In this document: positions 15,452-23,704 of the stretch, in pieces
Layout: each line of letters begins with the position of its first letter
How positions within the stretch are numbered: position 1 is the stretch's first letter
Assembly: GCF_001426375.1 (NCBI RefSeq)
Contig: NZ_LMEO01000052.1
Coordinates: forward strand, 1-40,219
DNA: 40,219 bases
Source of the DNA: Paenibacillus sp. Root444D2
GTDB lineage: Bacteria > Bacillota > Bacilli > Paenibacillales > NBRC-103111
Direction of reading: 5' to 3'
The notes under the pieces: generated by a model
Databases searched by the model: none
Told to the model about the DNA's origin: nothing
What the model saw: only the letters and a program-made list of their open reading frames with translations
Made by a program: the position numbers and the translations under genes

Positions 15452-16030
15452 CTATTCAATACGGTCCCAATCAACTTCCAGAGGGGAGTTCTTCTCTTGC
15501 AAGCGACCCTCTCTTGCATCCTTCTGCAGCTGTTCCAGCCATTTCAGTTCAGTAAATGCACGCTTGTAGGTGCCCACCAACATCTGTAGGACAACTCTTG
15601 GAACAATGGAGATGTGTTCTTCGTATAAGCTTTTCATCTTGTTCATAAGCATTTTTTGGGCCAAAATTTTATTCTCGAGAATGTCAGCAATCTTCGCCTG
15701 ATCCCCATGCACGGAAAAAGGCAGGGCAACATAAAGCGGATGATAGTGTCTGATTTCTTCATGAAATTGTTCAACTAACAGTTCTTGAAATTTTAATTTC
15801 CCGGCAGCGGTTATTTGATAGATCGTTTTCTCCGGGCGATTCGTATCCCGTACAACCTCATGTGCTTCTACGAGTCCATCCTTGTGAAGTTGGTCCATCG
15901 CATAATACAGAGAGCCGTCTTGCAGCTTCATGTAGTTGTTCATGCCTCTTTCTTTCATCGTCTGCCGAATTTCATAGGTATGCCGATTGGCTTCCATCAG
16001 TAGTCCGAGAATGACGAGCTTCATCGACAT
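15452..16030 (-). CDS. PadR-family transcriptional repressor
   Basis: A 192-aa PadR regulator. Residues 3-80 form the winged helix (LVILGLLMEANRHTYEIRQTM..., LQDGSLYYAMDQLHKDGLVEA) and the C-terminal part (about 90-180) is the helical dimerisation domain. The ATG at 16030 has AGGAGG 9 nt upstream. It lies 13 nt after the exporter gene in the same operon, the usual arrangement for PadR proteins that repress their own multidrug exporter until a ligand binds. The likely operator is the A/T-rich palindrome over the promoter at 17598-17619. Confidence 0.88.
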   Translation of the reverse strand: MSMKLVILGLLMEANRHTYEIRQTMKERGMNNYMKLQDGSLYYAMDQLHKDGLVEAHEVVRDTNRPEKTIYQITAAGKLKFQELLVEQFHEEIRHYHPLYVALPFSVHGDQAKIADILENKILAQKMLMNKMKSLYEEHISIVPRVVLQMLVGTYKRAFTELKWLEQLQKDAREGRLQEKNSPLEVDWDRIE

Positions 16031-16043
16031 AGATGTTAACCTC

Positions 16044-17570
16044 CTAGTGTCCTACTGGTACGCTTTCTTTAACGGGAGCTCTTCCCACTTCAAGTTTAGC
16101 GTTACCCATGAAGAAAATGAACACAAGACCGATTACAGCAAGAACAATGGTTGTCTGGAAAACAACGGCAATGGAATCCGCCAATGCTGTTAGGAGCTTG
16201 TGAAGTACTTCAGCGGGAATGTTTGCACGAACCTGAGGTTGAAGCAGCATTCGAGCATCATGAAACTTTTCGGCCATCGCTGGATCCTGAAGGGAATTTG
16301 TGATGTTATCTCTTAGCGAGTTGACTTGAATGCTGCCAAACACAGCTACCCCGATTGCCGAACCTACGGAACGGAAGAAACCAACAAGTGAAGTCACTGT
16401 GCCTCTGCGGCGGAAGTCTATTTTATGCAGCGCAGACATCGATGTAATTGGGAAGCAAGCGCCGATACCAAGACCAAGGAGAATCATATAGGTTGTAATT
16501 AGCCAGCGCTTGGAATCGATAGAGAGTCCGCCTAAGAGCGAAGTTGCCAGCAGCAGCAAGGCTATGGAAACAAGCATGACATTGCGATAAGAGAATTTAC
16601 CGATGAAGCGCCCGCCGAGTGCGCTGCTGACAACAACACCAAGCATCATTGGGGTTAAAGTAGAGCCTGCACTTGTAGCTGAGCCTTCAAATACCCCTTG
16701 AATGAATAAAGGAATGTATGTACCGGCTGAGATCAAAACCGCACCATAAGCGAAGCTGACACCCATGCTGGCGGTAAACAGGCGATTTTTGAACAAATCA
16801 AGCGGGATAATCGGTTCTGCTGCATATTTTTCAATCATAATAAATGTACCTAAGAGAACAGCAAAACCTACAAACAACCCGATAATTTGTAAGGAATCCC
16901 AAGCATATTCTTTACCGCCAAGTTCCAATGCGAACATGAGAGAAATAATCGATGCTGTCAGGAAAATAGTACCGCCCCAATCAATTTTCGCCTTACTGTG
17001 TTCCACGGACTCGTGATAAGAGAAAATGATTAAGATTAAGGATACAATGCCAAGGGGGAGATTAATAAAGAAAATCCATTCCCAAGTCACATGGTCAGTG
17101 AAGTACGCGCCAATGATCGGCCCCAGTACGCTGGATAATCCGAATACAGCCCCGAACAGCCCTTGCATTTTACCCCGTTTCTCTGGCGGGAAAATATCAA
17201 AAATGATCGCGAAAGTAATCGGCATAAGGGCACCGCCACCGATACCTTGAATGGCGCGGTAGATGATGAGCTCGGTCATCGATCCTGCCGTTCCACATAA
17301 GGCTGAGCCAATCATAAATACAATGATACCGATAATAAAAAATAGTTTTCGACCATACATATCGGATAGTTTACCGAAAATAGGCATGGCAGCCACATTC
17401 GCAATTAAATACGCAGAAAAAACCCAGACGAATTGGCTGAAACCTCCTAGTTTGGACACGATCGTTGGCATCGCTGTTGAAACAATGGTCTGATCCAGCG
17501 AAGCAAGTAAGAGTCCCAACATCAACGCCACAACGGTCCACGTTGTATTTGACTTACGGGTTAACGTCAT
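16044..17570 (-). CDS. DHA2-family multidrug exporter (EmrB/QacA type)
   Basis: A 14-helix MFS proton/drug antiporter of 508 aa. Motif A is GKLSDMYGRK (about 66-75), the LDQTIVSTAMPTI motif D1 lies in helix 1, and motif C is present in helix 5 (GLSSVLGPIIGAYF). ATG 17570 is chosen because GAAGGAG lies 9 nt upstream; the longer start at 17588 has none. First gene of a two-gene operon with the PadR repressor. Expected role: proton-driven efflux of cationic or amphipathic compounds. Specific substrate unknown. Confidence 0.9.
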   Translation of the reverse strand: MTLTRKSNTTWTVVALMLGLLLASLDQTIVSTAMPTIVSKLGGFSQFVWVFSAYLIANVAAMPIFGKLSDMYGRKLFFIIGIIVFMIGSALCGTAGSMTELIIYRAIQGIGGGALMPITFAIIFDIFPPEKRGKMQGLFGAVFGLSSVLGPIIGAYFTDHVTWEWIFFINLPLGIVSLILIIFSYHESVEHSKAKIDWGGTIFLTASIISLMFALELGGKEYAWDSLQIIGLFVGFAVLLGTFIMIEKYAAEPIIPLDLFKNRLFTASMGVSFAYGAVLISAGTYIPLFIQGVFEGSATSAGSTLTPMMLGVVVSSALGGRFIGKFSYRNVMLVSIALLLLATSLLGGLSIDSKRWLITTYMILLGLGIGACFPITSMSALHKIDFRRRGTVTSLVGFFRSVGSAIGVAVFGSIQVNSLRDNITNSLQDPAMAEKFHDARMLLQPQVRANIPAEVLHKLLTALADSIAVVFQTTIVLAVIGLVFIFFMGNAKLEVGRAPVKESVPVGH

Positions 17571-17597
17571 AAAGTGAATCTCCTTCATCGTTTATTT

Positions 17598-17639
17598 ATT
17601 ATATATAAAATATTATAATCAAATTTGAGTATTTGGCAA
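17598..17639 (-). promoter_or_regulatory. promoter and candidate PadR operator of the exporter operon
   Basis: The minus strand has TTGCCA (17634-17639), a 16-nt spacer and TATAAT (17613-17618). The inverted repeat ATTATA-N10-TATAAT (17598-17619) overlaps -10 and the start point, a good place for a repressor dimer. Confidence 0.6.
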
Positions 17640-17710
17640 CGAAAATCGGTTGTATTCGTCTGAACTTCCTTGCTAGAATGTGTTCGGTTGTCCAACTTTA
17701 TCCTAAAATG

Positions 17711-17740
17711 TTGCCGATTCAAGTACTCCTATCATATAAT
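17711..17740 (+). promoter_or_regulatory. promoter of the LysR gene
   Basis: TTGCCG (17711-17716), an 18-nt spacer and TATAAT (17735-17740). It lies 84 nt before the start codon. It faces away from the exporter promoter 72 bp to its left. Confidence 0.6.
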
Positions 17741-17823
17741 AGGGTTACAAAAGGTTTTTATGCCCTTTACAATTCCGATAAATTTTATTTTTATCTTTAC
17801 TATGAAAAGCAGGAGGTATGCTC

Positions 17824-18726
17824 ATGAATATGAACCAGTTAGAAACATTGCTCACCATATCCAAAACAATGAGCTTTCGAAAAGCTGGCGAAATTCTTAA
17901 CTTGACCCAACCTGCCGTTTCCGCACAAATAAAGAGCCTTGAAGACGAATTCGGCACAATTCTCATTGATCGCAACCAGCCTGTTACTTTAACCGATAGT
18001 GGAAAGCTGTTCTTGGAGCATGCAGAAAAAATGCTGCGGATCGCCAGTGATCTCAAGCAGCGATTATCAGACTTACATCATACACCGCAAGGTCACATCC
18101 ACATTGGCACGACAACGTCGATCGCCATGCAGATTTTGCCGAGGGTGCTGTCCTATTTCCAAGACCAATTCCCACTGATCAAGACGACCATTCACTCAAT
18201 GACCTCTTCCCAAATCATGACTTCGGTGGAGAATAGCCAAATTGATATTGGAATTACCTATTTGTTCGAAAAAAATCAAGCCTTAGAAACTTCCGTGCTT
18301 TATTATGATACTTTCGAGCTGATTGTTTCCACGGCGCATCCACTTAGCCGTTTTGCCCATTTATCTATTGAGAAGCTGCGCAACATTCCCTTCATTATGC
18401 TTTCTCCGGAAACAGCCGGACGTCGATTCGTCGATCAAATCTTCAAAGCCTATGACGTCTCCCCACATATTGTGATGGAGCTATCCAGCAGCGAAGAAGT
18501 GAAGCGCATGGTGGAGTTAAATCTCGGGGTCGCTATCATCTCCAAGCTTTCTGTCGCTGATGAACTGCGGCATGGAACTTTGAAAATGGTCAAAGTGAAC
18601 GAATTGGATATTACGCATCCTGTAGGTGTAGTATATAAGTCAGGGCGCTACTTAAATTCTGCGATGCAGCAGTTCCTACGAGATCTAAAAGGAATGCCGG
18701 AAACCCAGTTTCTCGGCTCAGAATAA
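17824..18726 (+). CDS. LysR-family transcriptional regulator
   Basis: A 300-aa LTTR. The N-terminal winged helix (residues 2-60) shows the family pattern MSFRKAGEILNLTQPAVSAQIKSLEDEFG. The remaining two-lobed ligand-binding domain (about 88-290) begins GHIHIGTTTSIAM. ATG 17824 is chosen because AGGAGG lies 7 nt upstream; the ATG at 17818 is only 1-2 nt from it. LysR proteins usually act on a divergent gene, here the PadR-controlled exporter, but the intergenic region contains no obvious T-N11-A site I can defend. Co-inducer unknown. Confidence 0.88.
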   Translation: MNMNQLETLLTISKTMSFRKAGEILNLTQPAVSAQIKSLEDEFGTILIDRNQPVTLTDSGKLFLEHAEKMLRIASDLKQRLSDLHHTPQGHIHIGTTTSIAMQILPRVLSYFQDQFPLIKTTIHSMTSSQIMTSVENSQIDIGITYLFEKNQALETSVLYYDTFELIVSTAHPLSRFAHLSIEKLRNIPFIMLSPETAGRRFVDQIFKAYDVSPHIVMELSSSEEVKRMVELNLGVAIISKLSVADELRHGTLKMVKVNELDITHPVGVVYKSGRYLNSAMQQFLRDLKGMPETQFLGSE

Positions 18727-18733
18727 GATTTGC

Positions 18734-18813
18734 TGCTTACGATACCAGTTTTGCTAAAGCAAAACTCTAAAGTTCATGCTTACGATGCCAGTTTTGCTAA
18801 AGCAAAACTCTAA
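18734..18813 (+). repeat. tandem 37-bp hairpin repeat (two copies)
   Basis: Copies at 18734-18770 and 18777-18813 differ at one position (GATACC/GATGCC). Each contains the perfect hairpin AGTTTTGC-TAAA-GCAAAACT. The second copy ends in CTAA, whose last bases form part of the AAGGAGG ribosome site of the next gene. There is no T run, so these are not ordinary terminators. Confidence 0.8.
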
Positions 18814-18827
18814 GGAGGTTATTTTCG

Positions 18828-19634
18828 ATGAAATTCGACCTACATACCCATCATGATCGATGTGGACACGCTAAGGATAAAATTCGCGATTATATTGAAG
18901 CCGCTATTGACGGCGGATTGCAAGTCATCGGGATTTCTGACCATTCCCCTTATTTTGCGAGCCCAGAAGATCAGGCACAACCTTTAATTGCTATGGCTAA
19001 GAGCGAATTCCCCCGTTATATCGAGGAAGTTCTGCAACTAAAAAAAGAATATGAAGGAAAAATTGATGTGCTTCTAGGTGTTGAGTCCGACTATTTTCCT
19101 GAGCATGTCGAAGTTTACCGGCAAGAATACGCGAAATATCCATTCGATTACATTATTGGCTCTGTTCATCTATCGGGTGGTGTCAGTATCTTCAATCGCA
19201 ACAGGTGGAAAAAACTAAATGAAGAGCAGAAGATCCAGCATAAAGAAGAGTACTATGACCTTATTAAGGAGTCCGCACGTTCCGGCATGTTCCATATTCT
19301 TGGGCATATCGATGCAATGAAAGGCTTCTATCCAGCCTTCTCAGATATCGCTACACCGAAGGTTAACGAAACGTTAAAGATCATCGGAGAAGCTGGCGTA
19401 GCGATTGAAATTAATACTTCAGGAAAGACCAAGGACGTAGGCGGCTGGTACCCTTCCAATGAAATATTGGAGCAAGCGCTGCATTATGGCGTTGAAGTAA
19501 CCTTCGGCTCTGATGCTCATCTGCCAAGCCGAGTTGCTGATGATTGGGAAGAAGTTAGCAAGACGTTAAAAGAGATCGGCTTCAAACATTGGGTCTATTT
19601 CAAAAATAAACAAAAACAAATCGTTCAACTCTAA
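18828..19634 (+). CDS. PHP-family histidinol-phosphatase (HisJ-like)
   Basis: A metal-dependent phosphoesterase of 268 aa. PHP motifs are in order: DLHTHHD (His6 and His8), SDHSPY (about 37-42), VESDYF, GSVHLSG, GHIDAMKG and FGSDAH near the C-terminus. These bind three metal ions. The length and the ISDHSPY, YIIGSVH and GSDAH motifs match HisJ/HisK, which removes phosphate from histidinol phosphate in histidine synthesis. AAGGAGG lies 9 nt before the ATG. No other his genes are nearby, which is common in Bacillales. A bidirectional terminator follows. Confidence 0.85.
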   Translation: MKFDLHTHHDRCGHAKDKIRDYIEAAIDGGLQVIGISDHSPYFASPEDQAQPLIAMAKSEFPRYIEEVLQLKKEYEGKIDVLLGVESDYFPEHVEVYRQEYAKYPFDYIIGSVHLSGGVSIFNRNRWKKLNEEQKIQHKEEYYDLIKESARSGMFHILGHIDAMKGFYPAFSDIATPKVNETLKIIGEAGVAIEINTSGKTKDVGGWYPSNEILEQALHYGVEVTFGSDAHLPSRVADDWEEVSKTLKEIGFKHWVYFKNKQKQIVQL

Positions 19635-19639
19635 ACCAG

Positions 19640-19687
19640 AAAAAATCTCCTCCGCTGACTCCTATTTCAGCGGGGGAGATTTTTTTG
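19640..19687. terminator. bidirectional terminator
   Basis: The stem AAAAATCTCCTCCGCTGA / TCAGCGGGGGAGATTTTTTT has a small loop. It serves the convergent PHP and GGDEF-EAL genes. Confidence 0.9.
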
Positions 19688-19688
19688 T

Positions 19689-22004
19689 TCAATATTCAAT
19701 ATGGCCAGACGGGTTTGATTCAAGAAAGGCAAGCTTAGGCTGTAGACATTCCTGTAAAACAGGCAGCGCATTCTCGGCAGTCATAGGCCGGAAGAAATAG
19801 TAGCCTTGAATTTGACTGCAGCCATTAGCTACTAAGAAGCCCGCCTGTTCTTCTGTTTCAACACCTTCCGCAATAATTTGCAGTTGAAACGAATTGGCTA
19901 CGGAAATAATCGCTTTAATCATCGCTCGATCCTTGTCATCCGTCTGAACGCCGCGGATAAACGATTGGTCCAATTTGATTTTGGTGACTGGGAACCTTTT
20001 TAAATAACTTAGAGAGGAGTAATGCGTTCCGAAATCATCGACGGATATCGCAATGCCTAGCCCGCGAAGCTTGCTAAGTGCGTCCAGCTGTTCATCCTGC
20101 ATCGCGAAATTTTCGGTAATTTCCATTTCCAAGTACTTCGCTTCCAGGCCTGTCTCCTCTAAAATTTGTATTACTTTATCAACAAAACGTTCATCATTCA
20201 GCTGTTTGACTGATAGATTGACGGAAATTGCTAAAGGTTCAATCGTCATGCTGTGCCAAGCCTTCATCTGCTTGCAAGCACCTCTCAGCACCCATTCACC
20301 AATACTTGCAATCGTACCAATTTCTTCTGCTAACGGAATGAAGTCAGATGGAGAAATATAACCTTTGGTCGTATGATTCCAGCGCAGGAGGGCCTCAACG
20401 CCAATAACTTTGCCCAATAAACAATCTACTTGCGGTTGATACACAATTTCGAGTTCATTCCGGTCAAGCGACTGACGCAGATGATTTCCCATCTCTAGCT
20501 TTGATAGAGAATTCATTGCCATCTGCTGATTAAAGAAGCTGTATGAGCTGCCTCCCTCTTTTTTGGCCACGTACATGGCAATATCCGCATTCTTGAGCAA
20601 TGCTTCCCAAGTCACACCCCCATAAGGATACTGTACAATACCAATACTGGCACTAATGAAAAAAGAGCGATTCGATAACAAACATGGGGGCTTTAAGATA
20701 TCTATTAATTGTTCACAGAAGAGCTGAATCTCCTTCTCACTTGGACAATCTTCTACTAGGATGGCAAACTCGTCCCCACCGAATCTGGCAAACGTATGAT
20801 AAGATAAATTAGATTGCCCAATACGATTAGCAACTTCCTGCAGCATAAGATCACCCATATGATGACCATGCGAATCATTAACCATCTTGAAGTTATCCAA
20901 ATCAAAGAAAAGCAAAGCAAGGGATGTATGATTAATTTCGTTGTGTACAATTTGTTCTTTTAAGATCATTTGAAAATGGGCTCGATTATGTATCCCTGTC
21001 AGAACGTCATGATAAGCCATGTACGATAGCATTTGTTCGGATTCCAACAAGCGTTTGGTTGAATCGTGCAGTTCTTGTTGTCCTGCTAGAAGCTCTTCAT
21101 TCGCAGCAGTCAAATCCTCATTTGCAAACTGTAACTCTTGTGTGCGCTCATTTACTGCTCGGCTTAACTTATCCCGCTGTCTAAGGATATAAAGGATAAA
21201 AATAAGACCGATTAGCAGAACAAGCATAAAAGAACTGCGTATTAATATGATTTGCTGCTTAATACTCTGAACTGCACTTGCCTGAGGCAGCGCAGCAAGC
21301 TCCCATTTGGTATCCGTATGCTCAATGGTGGCTATCAATGGATCAGCTTGAAAAACAGAATCGTCGCCATAGAACGCAGGCTCCCCAGGAATGCGGATGG
21401 AAATCTGCAAATCCTCTGTATCTCTATTCTTGATCCCTGCTTCTACAAGCAGTTGATCCAGATTTACCCCAACAGATACAAAGCCCCAAAAAACACCATC
21501 TTGATAGATTGGCTTTCGAGCGACTAAACCATTAATCCCTTGCAGTAATTTAAACGGGCCATTCATAGTCATTTTTTTAGTTCGCAAAGCTTTTGAAATT
21601 TGCTGTTGAATAATTTCACGGGGATCCTGCAATAAATCCCAATTATAGATACTTTCGTTGCCCTGAATCGGAAAAACGAACTTCATAACGCCTTTAGGCG
21701 CAATAATTAAATTAAATGTGGATCCCTGAGCGCCATGATAAAGAGATACCATGTATTCCATGACTTCTTTATCGTCTTTGTTTTGCAAGTAACTCGCATC
21801 CACATATGCTTCCAGGCTTACCATCATATTAAAATTACGGTCAATAACGGATTGTAAAGCCAATGCTCTTGAGGATAATTGGGACTGTTCCGTAATTTCA
21901 AGCTCATGGAGTAAGGTGTTCTTATACTTATTAAGAACAAACTCTGACGATGAAACTAATATGACGAAAATTAGAGCTATTATTGTGGTTTGAATCATTT
22001 TCAT
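19689..22004 (-). CDS. CHASE-GGDEF-EAL c-di-GMP turnover protein
   Basis: A 771-aa membrane protein that makes and/or degrades cyclic di-GMP. Layout: TM1 (about 5-23), an extracellular CHASE-type sensor (about 45-190), TM2 (about 253-274), a coiled-coil linker (280-325), a GGDEF domain with intact GGDEF at 409-413, and an EAL domain with EALLRW (Glu537), NLS, EITE, DDFGTHYSSLSYL, KLDQSF and AEGVE all present. Both active sites look complete. The RxxD inhibitory site before GGDEF is not seen. The ATG 22004 has AGGAG 9 nt upstream. Monocistronic between two terminators. Which activity dominates cannot be read from sequence. Confidence 0.92.
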   Translation of the reverse strand: MKMIQTTIIALIFVILVSSSEFVLNKYKNTLLHELEITEQSQLSSRALALQSVIDRNFNMMVSLEAYVDASYLQNKDDKEVMEYMVSLYHGAQGSTFNLIIAPKGVMKFVFPIQGNESIYNWDLLQDPREIIQQQISKALRTKKMTMNGPFKLLQGINGLVARKPIYQDGVFWGFVSVGVNLDQLLVEAGIKNRDTEDLQISIRIPGEPAFYGDDSVFQADPLIATIEHTDTKWELAALPQASAVQSIKQQIILIRSSFMLVLLIGLIFILYILRQRDKLSRAVNERTQELQFANEDLTAANEELLAGQQELHDSTKRLLESEQMLSYMAYHDVLTGIHNRAHFQMILKEQIVHNEINHTSLALLFFDLDNFKMVNDSHGHHMGDLMLQEVANRIGQSNLSYHTFARFGGDEFAILVEDCPSEKEIQLFCEQLIDILKPPCLLSNRSFFISASIGIVQYPYGGVTWEALLKNADIAMYVAKKEGGSSYSFFNQQMAMNSLSKLEMGNHLRQSLDRNELEIVYQPQVDCLLGKVIGVEALLRWNHTTKGYISPSDFIPLAEEIGTIASIGEWVLRGACKQMKAWHSMTIEPLAISVNLSVKQLNDERFVDKVIQILEETGLEAKYLEMEITENFAMQDEQLDALSKLRGLGIAISVDDFGTHYSSLSYLKRFPVTKIKLDQSFIRGVQTDDKDRAMIKAIISVANSFQLQIIAEGVETEEQAGFLVANGCSQIQGYYFFRPMTAENALPVLQECLQPKLAFLESNPSGHIEY

Positions 22005-22141
22005 GCTACTCTACTCCTAAGTCATATGAAAGTTTTTATGTCACAATTCGACATCATCACCCTCTATTATTTCATCACTAAACCTTCCGATGCAATCTTT
22101 TTATTGAAGTTGGTATTACTTTGCAAAAATGGGTGAGAAAC

Positions 22142-22183
22142 AACAAGAAAGACCTAACCTAGATTGGCTGGGTCCTTCTTGTT
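22142..22183 (-). terminator. terminator of the MFS gene
   Basis: AACAAGAAAGACCTAACC pairs with GGCTGGGTCCTTCTTGTT with a few mismatches. It lies about 10 nt after the stop of the MFS gene. Confidence 0.75.
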
Positions 22184-22191
22184 TTCCGATT

Positions 22192-23457
22192 TTACAACGC
22201 TCTGACAGCCGTGCCTGAACGGCGAATACGAACTGCCATTATGGCAGCAATCATACATACGAAGCCCGCCATAAGAAAAGGCAGCGAATAGCTGCCGAGC
22301 AAATCTCTCAGCAGACCCGCTTCATAGGCAGCAAAGGATGCCCCTAGCTGGTGAGCTACTACAATCCAACCAAAGACCATGCCAGCCTTCTCCTTGCCGA
22401 AAATATCCGATGCGATCTTCACGGTTGGCGGAACAGTTGCAATCCAATCCAAACCGTAGAAAACAGCAAAAACAAGAAGCTCTGTATAGCCTAAACCGAG
22501 CGCTTGCGGCAAAAAAATAAGTGAAATTCCGCGAAGCCCATAGTACCAAAACAGCAGCCAACGTCCGTCAAATCGGTCTGTCAACCAACCGGACATCGTC
22601 GTCCCGACCAGATCAAAGATGCCCATCAGCGCCAGCAATCCCGCTGCGGTTACTTCAGGAATACCAAAATCCCCACAGGCGGGAATAAGATGCGTACCAA
22701 TTAACCCATTCGTAGAGAACCCGCAGAAAAAGAACGTCCCAGCTAGCAGCCAGAATGCTTTGTTCTTACTCGCATCTCGAAGTGTAAGCAGAGGGGTCAT
22801 AAATAGGTTGCCTTTGAACTCAGCAGGTTTGACGACTTGATCAGACCCATAAGGAGCAGCACCTATGTCATAGGGATGATTCCGCATCCAGATCGCTACA
22901 ACAGGGATTAACACCGCAATAACAGCGATCGCTGTATAAATGGCATAGCGCCAACCGACGTCCACCGTTATTTTAGCCAGAAGAGGTAGAAATAGCAGTT
23001 GCCCTGTCGCCGCGCTAGCTGTCAGAATGCCAACCACCACGCCTTTGTTCTTGGAGAACCATCGATTCGCGATCGTTACACCGAGCACGTTGGCAAGTGA
23101 ACCCGTTCCAAGCCCCACAACGACCCCCCAAAGCAAATCAAACTGCCACAAAGCCGTGATCATAGGCGTCAGCGAAAGACTGGACGCGATGCAAATGAGA
23201 GAGATCAGCACCACCCGGCGGGTACCAAAACGCTCCATCAACGCAGCCGAGAAAGGCCCCATCAGACCATACAAGAAAATATTAATGGAGACAACCGAGG
23301 ATACATCCGCGCGGCCCCATCCGAACTCTTTTTCAAAGGGAAGCATGAAGATGCTAGGCACCGAGCGTATACCTGCCGATACAATCAAGGTAAAGAAGGT
23401 CACCAGGACAACAATCCAGCCGTAATGCATTTTGGTGCGTTTTGCTAAAGTTCCCAT
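22192..23457 (-). CDS. MFS transporter, monocarboxylate/OFA-like
   Basis: A 12-helix permease of 421 aa. The N-terminal pattern MHYGWIVVLVTFFTLIVSAGIRSVPSIFMLPFEKEFGW and the later GLGTGSLANVLGVTIANRWFSKNKGVVVGILTASAATGQ block are characteristic of the oxalate/formate and monocarboxylate porter branch. ATG 23457 is chosen because GGAG lies 8 nt upstream. That site is inside the end of the preceding 60-codon ORF, whose stop is 5 nt away, so the two are probably translationally coupled. Substrate is likely a small organic acid, but export of another metabolite cannot be excluded. Confidence 0.83.
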   Translation of the reverse strand: MGTLAKRTKMHYGWIVVLVTFFTLIVSAGIRSVPSIFMLPFEKEFGWGRADVSSVVSINIFLYGLMGPFSAALMERFGTRRVVLISLICIASSLSLTPMITALWQFDLLWGVVVGLGTGSLANVLGVTIANRWFSKNKGVVVGILTASAATGQLLFLPLLAKITVDVGWRYAIYTAIAVIAVLIPVVAIWMRNHPYDIGAAPYGSDQVVKPAEFKGNLFMTPLLTLRDASKNKAFWLLAGTFFFCGFSTNGLIGTHLIPACGDFGIPEVTAAGLLALMGIFDLVGTTMSGWLTDRFDGRWLLFWYYGLRGISLIFLPQALGLGYTELLVFAVFYGLDWIATVPPTVKIASDIFGKEKAGMVFGWIVVAHQLGASFAAYEAGLLRDLLGSYSLPFLMAGFVCMIAAIMAVRIRRSGTAVRAL

Positions 23458-23462
23458 TCTAT

Positions 23463-23645
23463 TTACTCCCACTCCTCTGCCAAAATCCCATTAACCTCAT
23501 GATCATGATAGGCGTTATAGCTGAACTCGGCCTGTCTAATTGTTCCTTCATGGCTTACTTCTAGTAGCTTTATTTCTAGTTCATCTCTTATTTTACACGC
23601 AAACATGATTGACCTCTGATCTAAGACTATGATTGGCAATTCCAC
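23463..23645 (-). CDS. 60-aa protein upstream of and coupled to the MFS gene
   Basis: A small soluble protein, first half beta-like (IIVLDQRSIMFACKI), second half with HDHEVNG and an acidic end. I do not recognise it. The start GTG 23645 has AAGGA 8 nt upstream, and the stop lies 5 nt before the MFS ATG, so the ORF carries the transporter's ribosome site. These two facts make it a credible gene rather than a chance frame. It shares a 59-bp intergenic region with the divergent ParB-like gene. Function unknown. Confidence 0.55.
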   Translation of the reverse strand: MELPIIVLDQRSIMFACKIRDELEIKLLEVSHEGTIRQAEFSYNAYHDHEVNGILAEEWE

Positions 23646-23704
23646 GATTTTGTTCCTTGTTATATAATAATCCTAGAACAACTTGAACGAATGGAGAAAT
23701 GAAT

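Noticed and set aside
15235..15519. 94-codon minus-strand ORF
   Set aside because: Overlaps the PadR end and its terminator in another frame, with no family match or ribosome site.
18745..18813. The two hairpins as intrinsic terminators of the LysR gene
   Set aside because: The stems are not followed by a T run and the second runs into a ribosome site.
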